Shown here: positions 55,280 through 64,000 of the stretch, in pieces
How the letters are laid out: each line of letters starts with the position of its first letter
Position numbering within the stretch: the stretch's first letter is position 1
Source of the DNA: Rhododendron vialii
Taxonomy: Eukaryota > Streptophyta > Magnoliopsida > Ericales > Ericaceae
NCBI RefSeq assembly: GCF_030253575.1
Contig: NC_080567.1
Span: forward strand, 37,353,501 to 37,417,500
Direction of reading: 5' to 3'
Length of the DNA stretch: 64,000 nucleotides
Translations under genes and position numbers: made by a program
The notes under the pieces: generated by a model
What the model was told of the DNA's origin: nothing
What the model saw: only the letters and a program-made list of their open reading frames with translations
Databases searched by the model: none

Positions 55280-56730
55280 CAACTGGTCGAAAAACAAATT
55301 CTTTTGGGAAAATCTGTAAATTACACCTTATTTAAACCGGATCGAAATCTATTGTATGTCGAGAAGAGAGGCTTTTCAAAGTCCCGAAAGTTGGTTTGAT
55401 CGAAACTTAAAAATAATATATTTTGGTTTATGAAAAGTTGGTCGAAATTAGACCAATTCAAAGATCGTCAGAACCACTAAGGCTAAAACAAGTTTTCGCA
55501 CCCTCCCACTCATTCTAATTTCTATTCAGTACTCCCATTCCTAGTTCTAAGGTATTCGCTTATTTTTCTTAAGAGTTCTAGTGAGTTCATTGGGTTTTTC
55601 GCACTTCATCAAAGCACACAAATATTGCTTAATGATCGGGACTCACTTAAAACGTATGCCCAAGACACGGCTTTTATATTTACAAAGCCAAATTTTGGTT
55701 TCCATACCCCAACAATAGCCCTTGACCACTACAACCAATTATAAGACATGTTACTCATAAAGGTTTATGAAAGAAAATTCAGAAATGGTTCACTTCAAAT
55801 TCTAGGTGTAATATTCTCGATCTCAAAATGGAGCTTTTTACTACCCGCTTTTCATAAACTCAACTTTACTACTATTTATAAGGTGTGATTACACACAATC
55901 TTTTAGTTCTTTGAAAATCGTTTTTACTCATATATAATAGGTCTTTGTTAGATTTAAAATGAAAGAGATGCGAGCATTTTACCGAATTAATTTATTTTTT
56001 GGTACGTTGAGGGTAAATTCGTCATATCTTTTGATGCAAATTTAATCTTTGATCCAAACTATTTGGGTTAGAATCTAGACTCAACAAGCTTCTTAATGGT
56101 ACAAACCTTGCGAAAAACGGAGTTCCAAAGCGCCCGATACAAACCCGCGATGTTTGACTACAATTTTAATGCGCCCTAGGCGCATGTGTATGCGCCCCAG
56201 GCGCACTAAATTGCGCCCGGGCGCAGCCTCGAAATTTAAAAAATTGACCGAACTTTGGGATCTTGCCACGGACACTCTCGAACTCTGATTTGGACATGTT
56301 TTGAACCATTGAAAAGCTTGTCTAGCATACTTTATATCAATTTAATTTGGCTCCAAACTTATTTGTACGTTAAAAGATATGACAATTTTACCCTCAACAG
56401 GTCGAAATTAAAAACAACTTATTATTGGAAAATCTGTAAATTACACAAAGTTTAAACCGGATCGAAAATTATTTGTATATCCAGAAAGAGGGTATTCAAA
56501 GTTCCAAAAGATGGTGAAATCGAAACATAAAAATAATATATTTTGGTTTCTGAAAAGTTGGTCGAAAGTAGACCAATTCAAGGATTGTTGGAACCACAAG
56601 GCTAAAACACGTTTTCGTGCCCTCCCTCCCACTCATTCCAATTTCCATTTGGTACTCGCACTCTTAGTTTAATGTATTCATTCATTTCTTATGAGTTGTA
56701 GTGAGTTTATTGGGCATTTCGCACTTCACA
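55280..56730 (+). repeat. Tandem array of ~1.1-kb units, right block
   Basis: It resumes with CAACTGGTCG. Landmarks are at about 55375 and 56494 (1,119 apart). The palindrome and the GCGCCCTAGGCGC and GCGCCCGGGCGC words at 56170-56224 are well preserved. It ends at TTATTGGGCATTTCGCACTT (56717), the same unit position where the left outlier stops (35300). Confidence 0.9.
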
Positions 56731-57305
56731 TTCTACATCCCTGGTATCATTCCCTGTTTGAATTGGATCCACATCACAATCAATTTCTGGCACATGAAGT
56801 AGCTTTTTGGTATATGTGGTCTTTATCTCAGCAACTATTTATCATCACTTAAGAATAATCGAAGGTGTTGGAGTGATACAGAAATCATCACATCATGGAT
56901 GCAAATGGCAAGTGAGTTATGTTGAAAATATAATAAGCCCCCATGCACGTAGTAAGGTACTGGTGCCAAGATCCTTCCTGAAACAACTGTTTAACTGAAC
57001 CGCAATTCTTTTGGGGTAAATCCTGAACCAGAAATTTGACTGAAGTGAAGATGGTAGCATAAAGCAACAAGAAAATTATTGTTGTACCAGTCTTAGGCAA
57101 ACTCACCGGCTTATGAACTTCAAAATCCAAGATGACGAGGAAGAAAGAAAGAGACTGAAAGGAATTGGAAAAAAAAAAATCACATTCTTTTGAATTTAAT
57201 CAAACTAGTCCTTTTTTTGTAAAATAAAGGGAAGGGGAGGACAAGAAACTGACCCGAGTAAGCAAAAGTGTCCCAAATGCTCGGAGTCCTATCTAATGCC
57301 GTGCC
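56731..57305. other. Spacer right of the array; unrecognised
   Basis: Minus-strand ORF 56888-57130 starts MDFEVHKPVSLPKTG and has a hydrophobic segment, but I cannot place it in a family. No other gene is supported. Confidence 0.35.
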
Positions 57306-58262
57306 CTCAGACTATTTTATACATACAGGCACATGGATATAATATAAGACACCATCATTCGTCAGATTGTACTAATGGGTTGTTCCGTATTGCAACTTTG
57401 AAAAGTCAAAGAACGAAACAATGTACGCTAGGGTTTACTAGTAGAGCAATGCTAGGAATACAACTTTAAAACACATCTGCATCCGGAGGCTCCGATGCAC
57501 GTGGATCCACATACATCGAAGGAGTTGCGGACACAGTTGCATTCTTGGACTTATTGTTACTAGTAACCTGATAAGTAGGATAAAATAAATGGAAGAAAAC
57601 AAAAAAATAAGCTTATTAGCAAAAGTTCCTGAACCGAAGACAAAGTCAGGTGCGAGTGGGAATTCACTTCTGCTCAATGTGTCGGCGCTCAACACTAACA
57701 GTGGCACCTAATTCAGCAGGAGAAACAAGATGGAGAACAGGGTTTGTTGGCCGTGTGTTTCTTGGTCTCTCATCTTCTCCTTGGCCTCCAGTCAGGGCTT
57801 AAGAGTCTACTCCATGGCTTGTTGAGATACTAGCTTTCATTTATATGAAGCCAAAAGGGGTGGATATAGCCTCATCATTTACATGAGAGCAGAATCAAGC
57901 ACCAGCCAACACACTGTAATTTAGCGATCAAAAAGCACTGCCAATTGGATAGATCAGAAAAAAAAATTAAGTAACAACTTCGACCAATAGGAATTTGATT
58001 TACTAATCCACTGAAATCTTGGCTCTAGCAGAAAAGGAAATTCACTGAAAACAACTCTCACTTGACCATAGTAACTGTTCCAAACCAACATTGACGTTGT
58101 GAATACAGTTGGTTAATAGCTTTATAATCGGAAAAAGGTGGGAGTCGTGGTACTGTCAGTCAGTTCATAAGAATGAGTAGCAAAATAGCATTTTTGTCCT
58201 TCCCAGAGAGGCTGGTTCTACATCATCCCGCAAATATCACTCTCTTATAACGATAAGGTGAG
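57306..58262 (-). repeat. GH1 5' module, second copy
   Basis: Nearly collinear with 35322-36285. It carries exon 1, the TATA box and upstream flank. Confidence 0.85.
57618..57773 (-). pseudogene. Beta-glucosidase (GH1) pseudo-exon 1, copy 2
   Basis: ATG at 57771-57773 gives the same signal-peptide start as copy 1, but an in-frame TAG (AAT TAG GTG) interrupts it where copy 1 reads AAT TTA GTG. The conserved SEFPLAPDFVFGSGTF follows and then diverges (ANKL instead of SYQ), so the exon end is lost too. No further exons were found on this strand. Confidence 0.8.
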
Positions 58263-58494
58263 AAGGTTCATGTGTCTTTTTTGGTGGTTTGGATGATTGC
58301 CATGCCCCTTTCACAACATTTCAACTTTAGCTATTCTGAAAGAAATACAATTTTGATCACAATGCAAGGTGCTACATTTGACTTTCAATCACAATACAGT
58401 TACACTGAAAGGAAAGCTAGTTAAAGTGAAAATAATGAAATGAAGCATCTGAGGAACATTTGTTTTCCATGGGTAACAAAAGAGAAATGAAGGT
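58263..58494. other. Spacer; nothing recognised
   Basis: Homology with copy 1 ends after ACGATAAGGTGAG. AT-rich sequence without a gene. Confidence 0.4.
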
Positions 58495-59232
58495 ATTTTT
58501 TTCTTGATAAGTACACTACTTTTATAAAAGCTCAACCAATGACCAACCAATCCAGGGAGATTGCCCTGGCTATACAACTAACTTGCAACAACTCATCAAA
58601 GGAAAACAAAATAACAGGAGCAAACTCTATACACATGCAACTACACACCTAGCTACCGCAAAAAACAGATCCATAAAAGGAGAATAGATCTTCCAGAGAG
58701 GCCCCAGGTAACACATAACAGCTTGTTAGCTAACATTCGCGGAGCCCCTTTTGTTGAACTTAGGAAAGCTCTTATAGAATTATTTGTCATTTGAACCACA
58801 CGGTCGGCTGGCAAAGACTTTTGTTGAAAAACTCTGTAGTTCCTTTCCCTCCAGATTGCATATACAGTAGCAGCTAAAGATCCTTTCATGGCTCTACCTC
58901 GAAAATCATTCTTCTGTACATAAGAGTAAACCATTCCACCACATCCGAGAGCTGCAAAACTAGACCCACTGCAGAGATAATTTGCCCACACTTTTAGCCA
59001 AACAGCTCTAGAAAAAGTGCAATCAAAGAACAAATGTTGGTGAGATTCATTGGCCCGAGAACATAAAGGACAAGTCTCATTTACAATCATCCCCCAACTA
59101 ACAATCTGGTCTTTAGTACTTAATCTCTTCTTGAAAGGCAAACATAGGATAAACGCCCAGCTAGGAACATCCTTCTTGAACCACAAGCTTTAGGCCACTG
59201 TTGAACAGGAAATCGATTTCGGACAGCTTCCC
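58495..59232 (-). mobile_element. LINE 3' end (zf-RVT) fragment
   Basis: On the minus strand: [14 protein letters not shown], a frameshift, then [20 protein letters not shown] and the zf-RVT core CPLCSRANESHQHLFFDC, AVWLKVW, and YAIWRERNYRVF. After the stop comes a short 3' UTR. The tail is the T run at 58497-58503 on the plus strand, preceded on the minus strand by TACTTATCAAG. 5'-truncated; no RT or RNase H. Confidence 0.75.
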
Positions 59233-59947
59233 AAGCAAACAAACAAACAAAAATTATTTCATTTCTCAACAAATTCGCACAGCAAAAGATCCTAAATTTG
59301 AGACTTTCTACACCAAAAACATTCTCTTAAACAAGGTTTAGAATTTTTGCTCTATAATCTGCATTTTCCAAAGAAACAGTGTCTGGCTGGATGACTGACA
59401 TTTAACATACGTCATTATTGGGAGATACAATGAGGGGCTAAGCTAAGCGAATTAATATTCTTCTATGTCATGTTCAATGTGTTTTTCGACCTAATAGATT
59501 GAGGAGATTATCGAAATGTCAAACTGCTAGTAAAACGTAGGATGTTAGAACACAATGGTCTTCCAGTAAAGTTCAACTATGTATTGGAAGATGATGATTA
59601 ATTTGTAAGCAAAGTAGCTACCTGAATGCAATTTGAATTAGGTTTTGGTGTAGCACTCCGCTAAATGGGTTTTTTTTAGCATATATTTCTATGGATTGTG
59701 GTATTATAATCTGTATAGAAAACCAAGGGAATTTGATTTGATGGTTACTTTCCTTCAATACATTTGATTTGCCTTTGCTTGATTCTGTAAACTTAGGGGG
59801 GAAAAGTGAAGAAAGTTAAACTATCAATTCGGATAAAAATTGAATGAATAAGAGACGGATTGAATGTATACAATTCGGATAAAAATTGAGCTTTCGCGTA
59901 CCTGAACATGTGAGGCCAGAATTAGTTTGTAGAGGATTGACGCCTAT
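59233..59947. other. Intergenic; nothing recognised
   Basis: AT-rich spacer. A short direct repeat CAATTCGGATAAAAATTGA (59823 and 59870). Confidence 0.45.
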
Positions 59948-60208
59948 TTAAGAATGAATATTCAGTAAAATACAATATGTATAGAGAGAGAGAGAGAGAG
60001 AGTAGATAAATCTTGGGAGAAATGGGGACGACAACGCCGACTGGAGTTTTTTACTGGAAACTCGTAGAAACTCCCATACTTGTTTACCTGAAGCTCGCAT
60101 ATTCAACACAGGAGGTTTCTCAAAACGGCGTCGCGCATAATCATTAGGACTTCGCATCTTGAAACTGGGAAGTCCTTTGAAAACCATGTTACCAATGATT
60201 TGAGTCAA
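59948..60208 (-). other. Exon-like ORF, unrecognised
   Basis: The minus frame reads VFKGLPSFKMRSPNDYARRR, then FEKPPVLNMRASGKQVWEFL, a plausible soluble, basic protein. It then runs into a GA microsatellite. Not recognised; it may be a real small gene exon. Confidence 0.25.
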
Positions 60209-60640
60209 ATTGTGATCTCATTAGGATTTATAACTGTAATCTAGACTGTTCATATTGTAGATATTTTCAATAAGATATACCATGTTTGAGATCATTTTAA
60301 TCTAACACTAATTGATCTATAATCGCGTACATTTAAAGTGAATTTGTTTTTGTAAAAATAGATGTGGCCACATTGAATAAATCACTCCGGCGAAGAAAAC
60401 CACGCCGCTCTTGTTTATTGAGACCTCGCAACGCAAATTCGTCTAATTGTGATCTCATTCCGATTTATCTCCATGATCGAAAGAGTTCATGTTGTAGAGC
60501 TTGTCAAGATGATAAACATTATTGAAGATCATATTAATCGAACACTAATCGATACATAATCGGGGATTATTTGAGTGAAGTTCTTTCCAAGAAAATAGAT
60601 TTGGCCTCACTGTTTGAAACCCATTTTAGCAAAGAATTCA
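60200..60640 (+). repeat. Imperfect tandem duplication (~240-bp spacing)
   Basis: AATTGTGATCTCATT-GATTTAT, GTTCATATTGTAGA/GTTCATGTTGTAGA, AACACTAAT-GAT-ATAATCG and AAATAGAT-TGGCC recur in order in both halves (for example 60211/60445). It is a diverged tandem copy of a repeat of unknown class. Confidence 0.7.
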
Positions 60641-60670
60641 TTCACATCGAGGGAGGGACGTTTCCCGACG

Positions 60671-60756
<86 letters not shown>
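60671..60756. repeat. (GA)n microsatellite
   Basis: About 86 bases of pure GA dinucleotide. The Arg-Glu and Ser-Leu repeat ORFs are artefacts. Confidence 0.95.
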
Positions 60757-60759
<3 letters not shown>

Positions 60760-61282
60760 TGGTTTTTCAGCACAGGAGGCCTTCTGGATCCTCACTCCAT
60801 TGTAACAGGTCCGCTAATTTCGATTTTTTATAGTAGCTTTCATGTTCTTGCCAATAATATTTGCTCCAACGAAAGCGCTGATGATCTCTTTACAGCTATT
60901 AACTGCAAAATTCCTTTATCTGGGGAGTATGGGGAGTAGTTGTGGAAGAGTTGAATCCGATTTCAGTCGTTCCAGTTGCTTTCCTTATCATATTACATCC
61001 CTCATGTTTGCAATGTGGATACTATCCAAGACAATTCATACCCTGATAACATGTTAACCCTTGTACAAAGCTAATTCATGGTGGGTTTTGCCCATTCTAG
61101 TTGCACCTATTCACTGAATGACTCTTAATTTCAGTCTTGCTTCTTTCAATGAGTTGGAATCTTCAGTTTTGGTTGTATAAGATGAAAGTAGACCCCTCTT
61201 ATAAGTGGGAGTAGATTTTAGCCAAGGCGAAATTCACTCTCCTCACTAAATACAAGCCATCATTCATTAATGAGAGGCCTTT
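60757..61282. other. Unassigned; possible exon debris
   Basis: A plus-strand frame from about 60842 gives a hydrophobic FLPIIFAPTKALMISLQLLT, which could be a membrane segment, but no family is recognised. Confidence 0.3.
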
Positions 61283-61290
61283 GAAGTGGT

Positions 61291-61803
61291 CAGGGCCGGC
61301 TTATAAGTTTTGGAGGCCGGAAGCGAACCTCTTGAATAAGGCCTCCCTATACTTTTCATACCAAAGTGGTTTAGAAAAAGTCTTACCATTACGAAATAGA
61401 AGCATATTATCCACACACAAAAAAAATGCAACTACTATTACAATACCTCAAAATTCATCATTTGAAAATTAGTCTTCTCGCACTTTTTACTGCAAACGTA
61501 CTAATTAAGTCTCCATAGTCGTCAACTCCTCACGCGTTTCTTCTCTTCTTTTTTTTTTTTGATCGCCCCAGTATTTCTAAAGAGTAATTCCACCGTTTGG
61601 GCCTATTTTGTGGCTCCTAAATTTTAATTGAGCCTATTTTGTGTAAAGGAGGCTCAATGCAAAAGAAAATTTGGGCCATATATACATGTACATATATATA
61701 TGTATATATATAGGGATCCTAGAATTTTTGGGGCTCTCATTTTTAACATTTTTTGGGGGCCCAAAGCACGTGCTTCCCTAGCCTACACCTTTAGCTGGCC
61801 CTG
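61291..61803. mobile_element. hAT-like non-autonomous element, 8-bp target duplication
   Basis: CAGGGCCGGCTTATAAG at the left and the reverse complement of the right end, CAGGGCCAGCTAAAGG, form the TIR. Flanks are GAAGTGGT (61283-61290) and GAAGTAGT (61804-61811), 8 bp with one mismatch. GGGGGCCCAAAGCACGTGC lies near the right end. 513 bp, non-coding. Confidence 0.75.
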
Positions 61804-61888
61804 GAAGTAGTACTAGTTTTCATCCAATTCCACATTTCACATTGAGAAATGCAGAAAGGGTTTTTTTTTTTTTTTTTCCATATTTCAG

Positions 61889-62107
61889 GGAAAGAACCAT
61901 CCTCTATCTATGCTCGATCCATTAAATAATGCATTATTCATTATTCAAAACATGATGCAGGCTGAACGTAATACGTTGAATTCTGGAGAATATGCAATTG
62001 GATGGAGCAGCAAAGACCAAGCAAGTGTGATACTTCTGTATTATGACCCTGAGTTAATGAAGGCAGGTTCAAGCCTTCAAGAAGACCAGGAGACTTGGCT
62101 AAGCTGA
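61889..62107 (+). other. Exon-like ORF, unrecognised
   Basis: CATATTTCAG ends at 61888 like a splice acceptor. The frame then reads GKNHPLSMLDPLNNALFIIQ, followed by NMMQAERNTLNSGEYAIGWS and ASVILLYYDPELM, to TGA at 62105-62107. Composition and hydrophobic pattern look like a genuine protein exon. I do not recognise it. Confidence 0.35.
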
Positions 62108-62166
62108 AGCTCTGCGCTTTCAAGTCTACAAGATGATGATATAGCATAAATCCTTAGAATCTGTAT

Positions 62167-62362
62167 TTATTGGCACGTATGTGAGATGTGGTCAGAGTAG
62201 CAAAACCTACGTTATTTCGGTCTTTTTCCTAAAGCAGTGTGCAAATGTTATAAACAGTTCTCATTTATTGGCACGTATGTGAGATGTGGTCAGAGTAGCA
62301 AAACCTACGTTATTTCGGTCTTTTTCCTAAAGCAGTGTGCAAATGTTATAAACAGTTCTGAT
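62167..62362. repeat. 98-bp tandem duplication
   Basis: TTTATTGGCACGTATGTGAG, then GTTATTTCGGTCTTTTTCCT, to TATAAACAGTTCT is repeated with a period of 98 bp and no differences that I noticed within the unit. Confidence 0.85.
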
Positions 62363-62747
62363 TTCTGATCCTTTTTGTCAAAAGGCTAAAGCCAACGACA
62401 TGGCCTTCCTTATTTGGGGGATGCAAGTTCCATAAGTTTTGACGCAATCTACGCGTCCTATGTTCTGTCATTTCTTTCTCTTGAAATTGCAGAGGTTTTG
62501 GTGTAACTTTGGGTATAACAAAGTACTTTGCTGTCTCTGACCACAATAACTATCCATTTGTGGAAAAGTTGGTAGGTGTATGAAATTGTAACAAAACTCT
62601 GCTGCACTCTGAGATTAAAAACTTTTGGGAGCGAAATTGCAAATGTAAAGCAGGTTAATTGTTGCCATGTCGAGAATTGAGAAGTCTGAAGTCTTGGGAC
62701 GAAATTGTCGATTCTTCTGGCATATGCATATAACTATCAGAAGACAT
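62363..62747. other. Spacer; nothing recognised
   Basis: No gene supported. It may include the 3' UTR of the adjacent minus-strand LINE. Confidence 0.4.
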
Positions 62748-63892
62748 CTATGTACTCTTTGCATCGACATTTGTATTACTACAGATGTGTATTACTATCT
62801 GGAAATGAAAAAAAAAAAAACAGAAACGCTCAAAAGCCATGCCCCTCATGTCCGCCTCAAGCAGCGGAATAATGTCGTCAGGCGGGATAATATGCGACAT
62901 CATCTTGTCCTCTTGGTTTACACACATATTGGCGAGTCTATCTGCCACTTGGTAGAAACCTCACGGAATGTATGCTTGAGAAGACATCCTGTTGCCACTA
63001 GAAGCACCTTTCACTCTTGGATCAGCACTTTGTGTGGGGAGTGGTCAGGGTACTCAGTTGTCATAGCAATGGCGGTTGCTGAGTTGGTGTCGACTTCCAT
63101 AGCCTCCATACCATGATTTTGGATCATCTCTAGGCCTCTAAAAATCCCCAAAAGTTTGGCCTCAAGGCTCGTACTGTCTTCCACACGTCCTAGAAATCCC
63201 AGCACCCAATGCCCTCTCTCCTTATCCCGGATTTCCATCAGTGTTTAACTTCAGCTTTCCCATACCTGGAAAATTCCATGCAATCAGTCTAATTTGTCTA
63301 GGTTTAGCACAAGCAACAGATGTAAAACTCTTCACAATTTCATGGGCAAATTTAGCACTAGTAAAGCAAATATCAAATGAACTAACAATGACATCATCAA
63401 AGACTTTTCCATTTTTAGCAAGCCAAATTTTTCGAAGTGTAACTAAAACTAGGACACTTAAGAAATAACCCCGTGAGTTTGTTCTGGAGTGGTTGACGTT
63501 GGTATGAAGCCACTCTTTCCATTCCTCCATGCTAGCCGTGAGGGCTCCTTGGATTGCGGGTAACTGCAACCAAATGTTAGCACTAAGAGGGCAGTCAAAA
63601 AATAGGTGCTTGAGATCTTTTCTCTCCAAATTGCAACGAGGGCAAAGATCACTATCTGGCAAATTACGGATACAACGCTAATGGTTAGTAAGGATCTTTC
63701 CATGCATCAACAGCCATAGAAAACTTTTGAGTTCGGCAGGAATTCTTAACGCCCAAATCCATTTCTCCAATTGAAATGTGGGGGAGAATGGTTTGCCAAG
63801 AACTGATATGTAGCTTTCACAGAAAAGGTCCCATTGCTGGAAGAGGTCCAGCAAGGGGTATCCTTTGTATCAAACCACTTTGGGATAAGAAT
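62748..63892 (-). mobile_element. LINE (zf-RVT and RNase H) cutting into GH1 copy 3
   Basis: On the minus strand from 63892: WFDTKDTPCWTSSSNGTFSV, a frame break, CPRCNLERKDLKHLFFDC and IWLQLP (zf-RVT), VTLRKIWLAKNGKVF, then RNase H with LKLNTDG (first Asp), SLEAKLLGIFRGLEM (Glu), MEVDTNSATAIA (Asp), and MADRLANMCVNQ (last Asp region; the His/Asp order is degenerate). It shows at least two frame changes. The 5' end abuts GCTTAAGAGTC at 63893, where GH1 5'-flank sequence starts. A poly-A tail was not identified. Confidence 0.75.
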
Positions 63893-64000
63893 GCTTAAGA
63901 GTCTACTCCATGGCTTGTTGACAAATACTAGCATTTATTTAAAAGAAGCCAAAATCATTACATGAGAGCAAAATCAAGCACCAGCCAATACGCTGTAATT
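63893..64000 (-). repeat. 5' flank of a third GH1 copy at the window edge
   Basis: CTTAAGAGTCTACTCCATGG, CTTGTTGA, GAAGCCAAAA and TACATGAGAGCA-AATCAAGC match 35818-35945 and 57797-57920, with a small deletion of the GGGGTGGATATAGCC part. It is the promoter/leader side of exon 1. Exon 1 itself is not seen left of it because the LINE begins there. Confidence 0.8.

Noticed and set aside
1-64000. tRNA, rRNA, snoRNA and miRNA genes
   Set aside because: None was recognised by eye. Without a covariance-model search I do not claim absence, only lack of support.

Overview
This looks like nuclear DNA of a flowering plant, most likely a eudicot. The supporting signs are L1-type LINEs with the plant zf-RVT and RNase H tail, a Ty3/Gypsy element primed by initiator tRNA-Met, hAT and Mutator-like non-autonomous elements, a TTG-tailed SINE, plant-type RBR ubiquitin ligase and GH1 beta-glucosidase fragments, AT-rich spacers and long GA/CT and AT microsatellites. 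No sequence marker lets me name the species. I see no intact conventional host gene. Nearly everything is gene relics and layered mobile DNA. I recognised no rRNA, tRNA or CRISPR array.

Layout. 1-12.4 kb: two direct copies of an RBR E3 ligase locus. Copy 1 enters through its intron, with its RING2 exon at 1913-2075. Copy 2 spans 10610-12403 and is a pseudogene. Between them lie an unrecognised membrane-protein-like pseudogene (4227-6949), broken by stops, a solo LTR in its intron and a truncated LINE in its last exon, and a foldback element. 12.4-22 kb: LINE fragments, an hAT-like element with 8-bp target duplication, a Mutator-like foldback with 10-bp duplication, a LINE ORF1-like start cut by a terminal-repeat element, and a 1,217-bp tandem duplication. 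22-35 kb: the only long intact ORF (435 codons, plant transposon-protein type), an hAT element nested in one arm of an older foldback, two more hAT elements, a SINE with an 18-bp duplication, and a 3.2-kb LINE.

35-58 kb: a tandem array of a ~1.1-kb repeat. Each unit carries an imperfect palindrome of about 390-400 bp with a GCGCC-rich centre. The array contains a 2-kb block of GH1 beta-glucosidase pseudo-exons, a minus-strand LINE (41434-43548) and an 8.4-kb Gypsy element (46879-55279). The Gypsy LTRs (2,607 bp each) differ at one position that I saw. It keeps only zinc knuckles and an integrase-tail remnant, so it looks like a recently moved non-autonomous element. Each LTR carries six pairs of the 10-bp palindrome CTACCGGTAG, every pair exactly 21 bp apart. 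This is the most unusual structure in the window. 57-64 kb: a second GH1 pseudo-exon 1 with its promoter, two more LINEs, an hAT element, short tandem duplications, and the 5' flank of a third GH1 copy at the right edge.

How the parts relate: RBR and GH1 loci were duplicated locally and then decayed. LINEs, hAT elements, LTR elements and a SINE inserted at different times. Nested insertions and target-site duplications give the order of several events.
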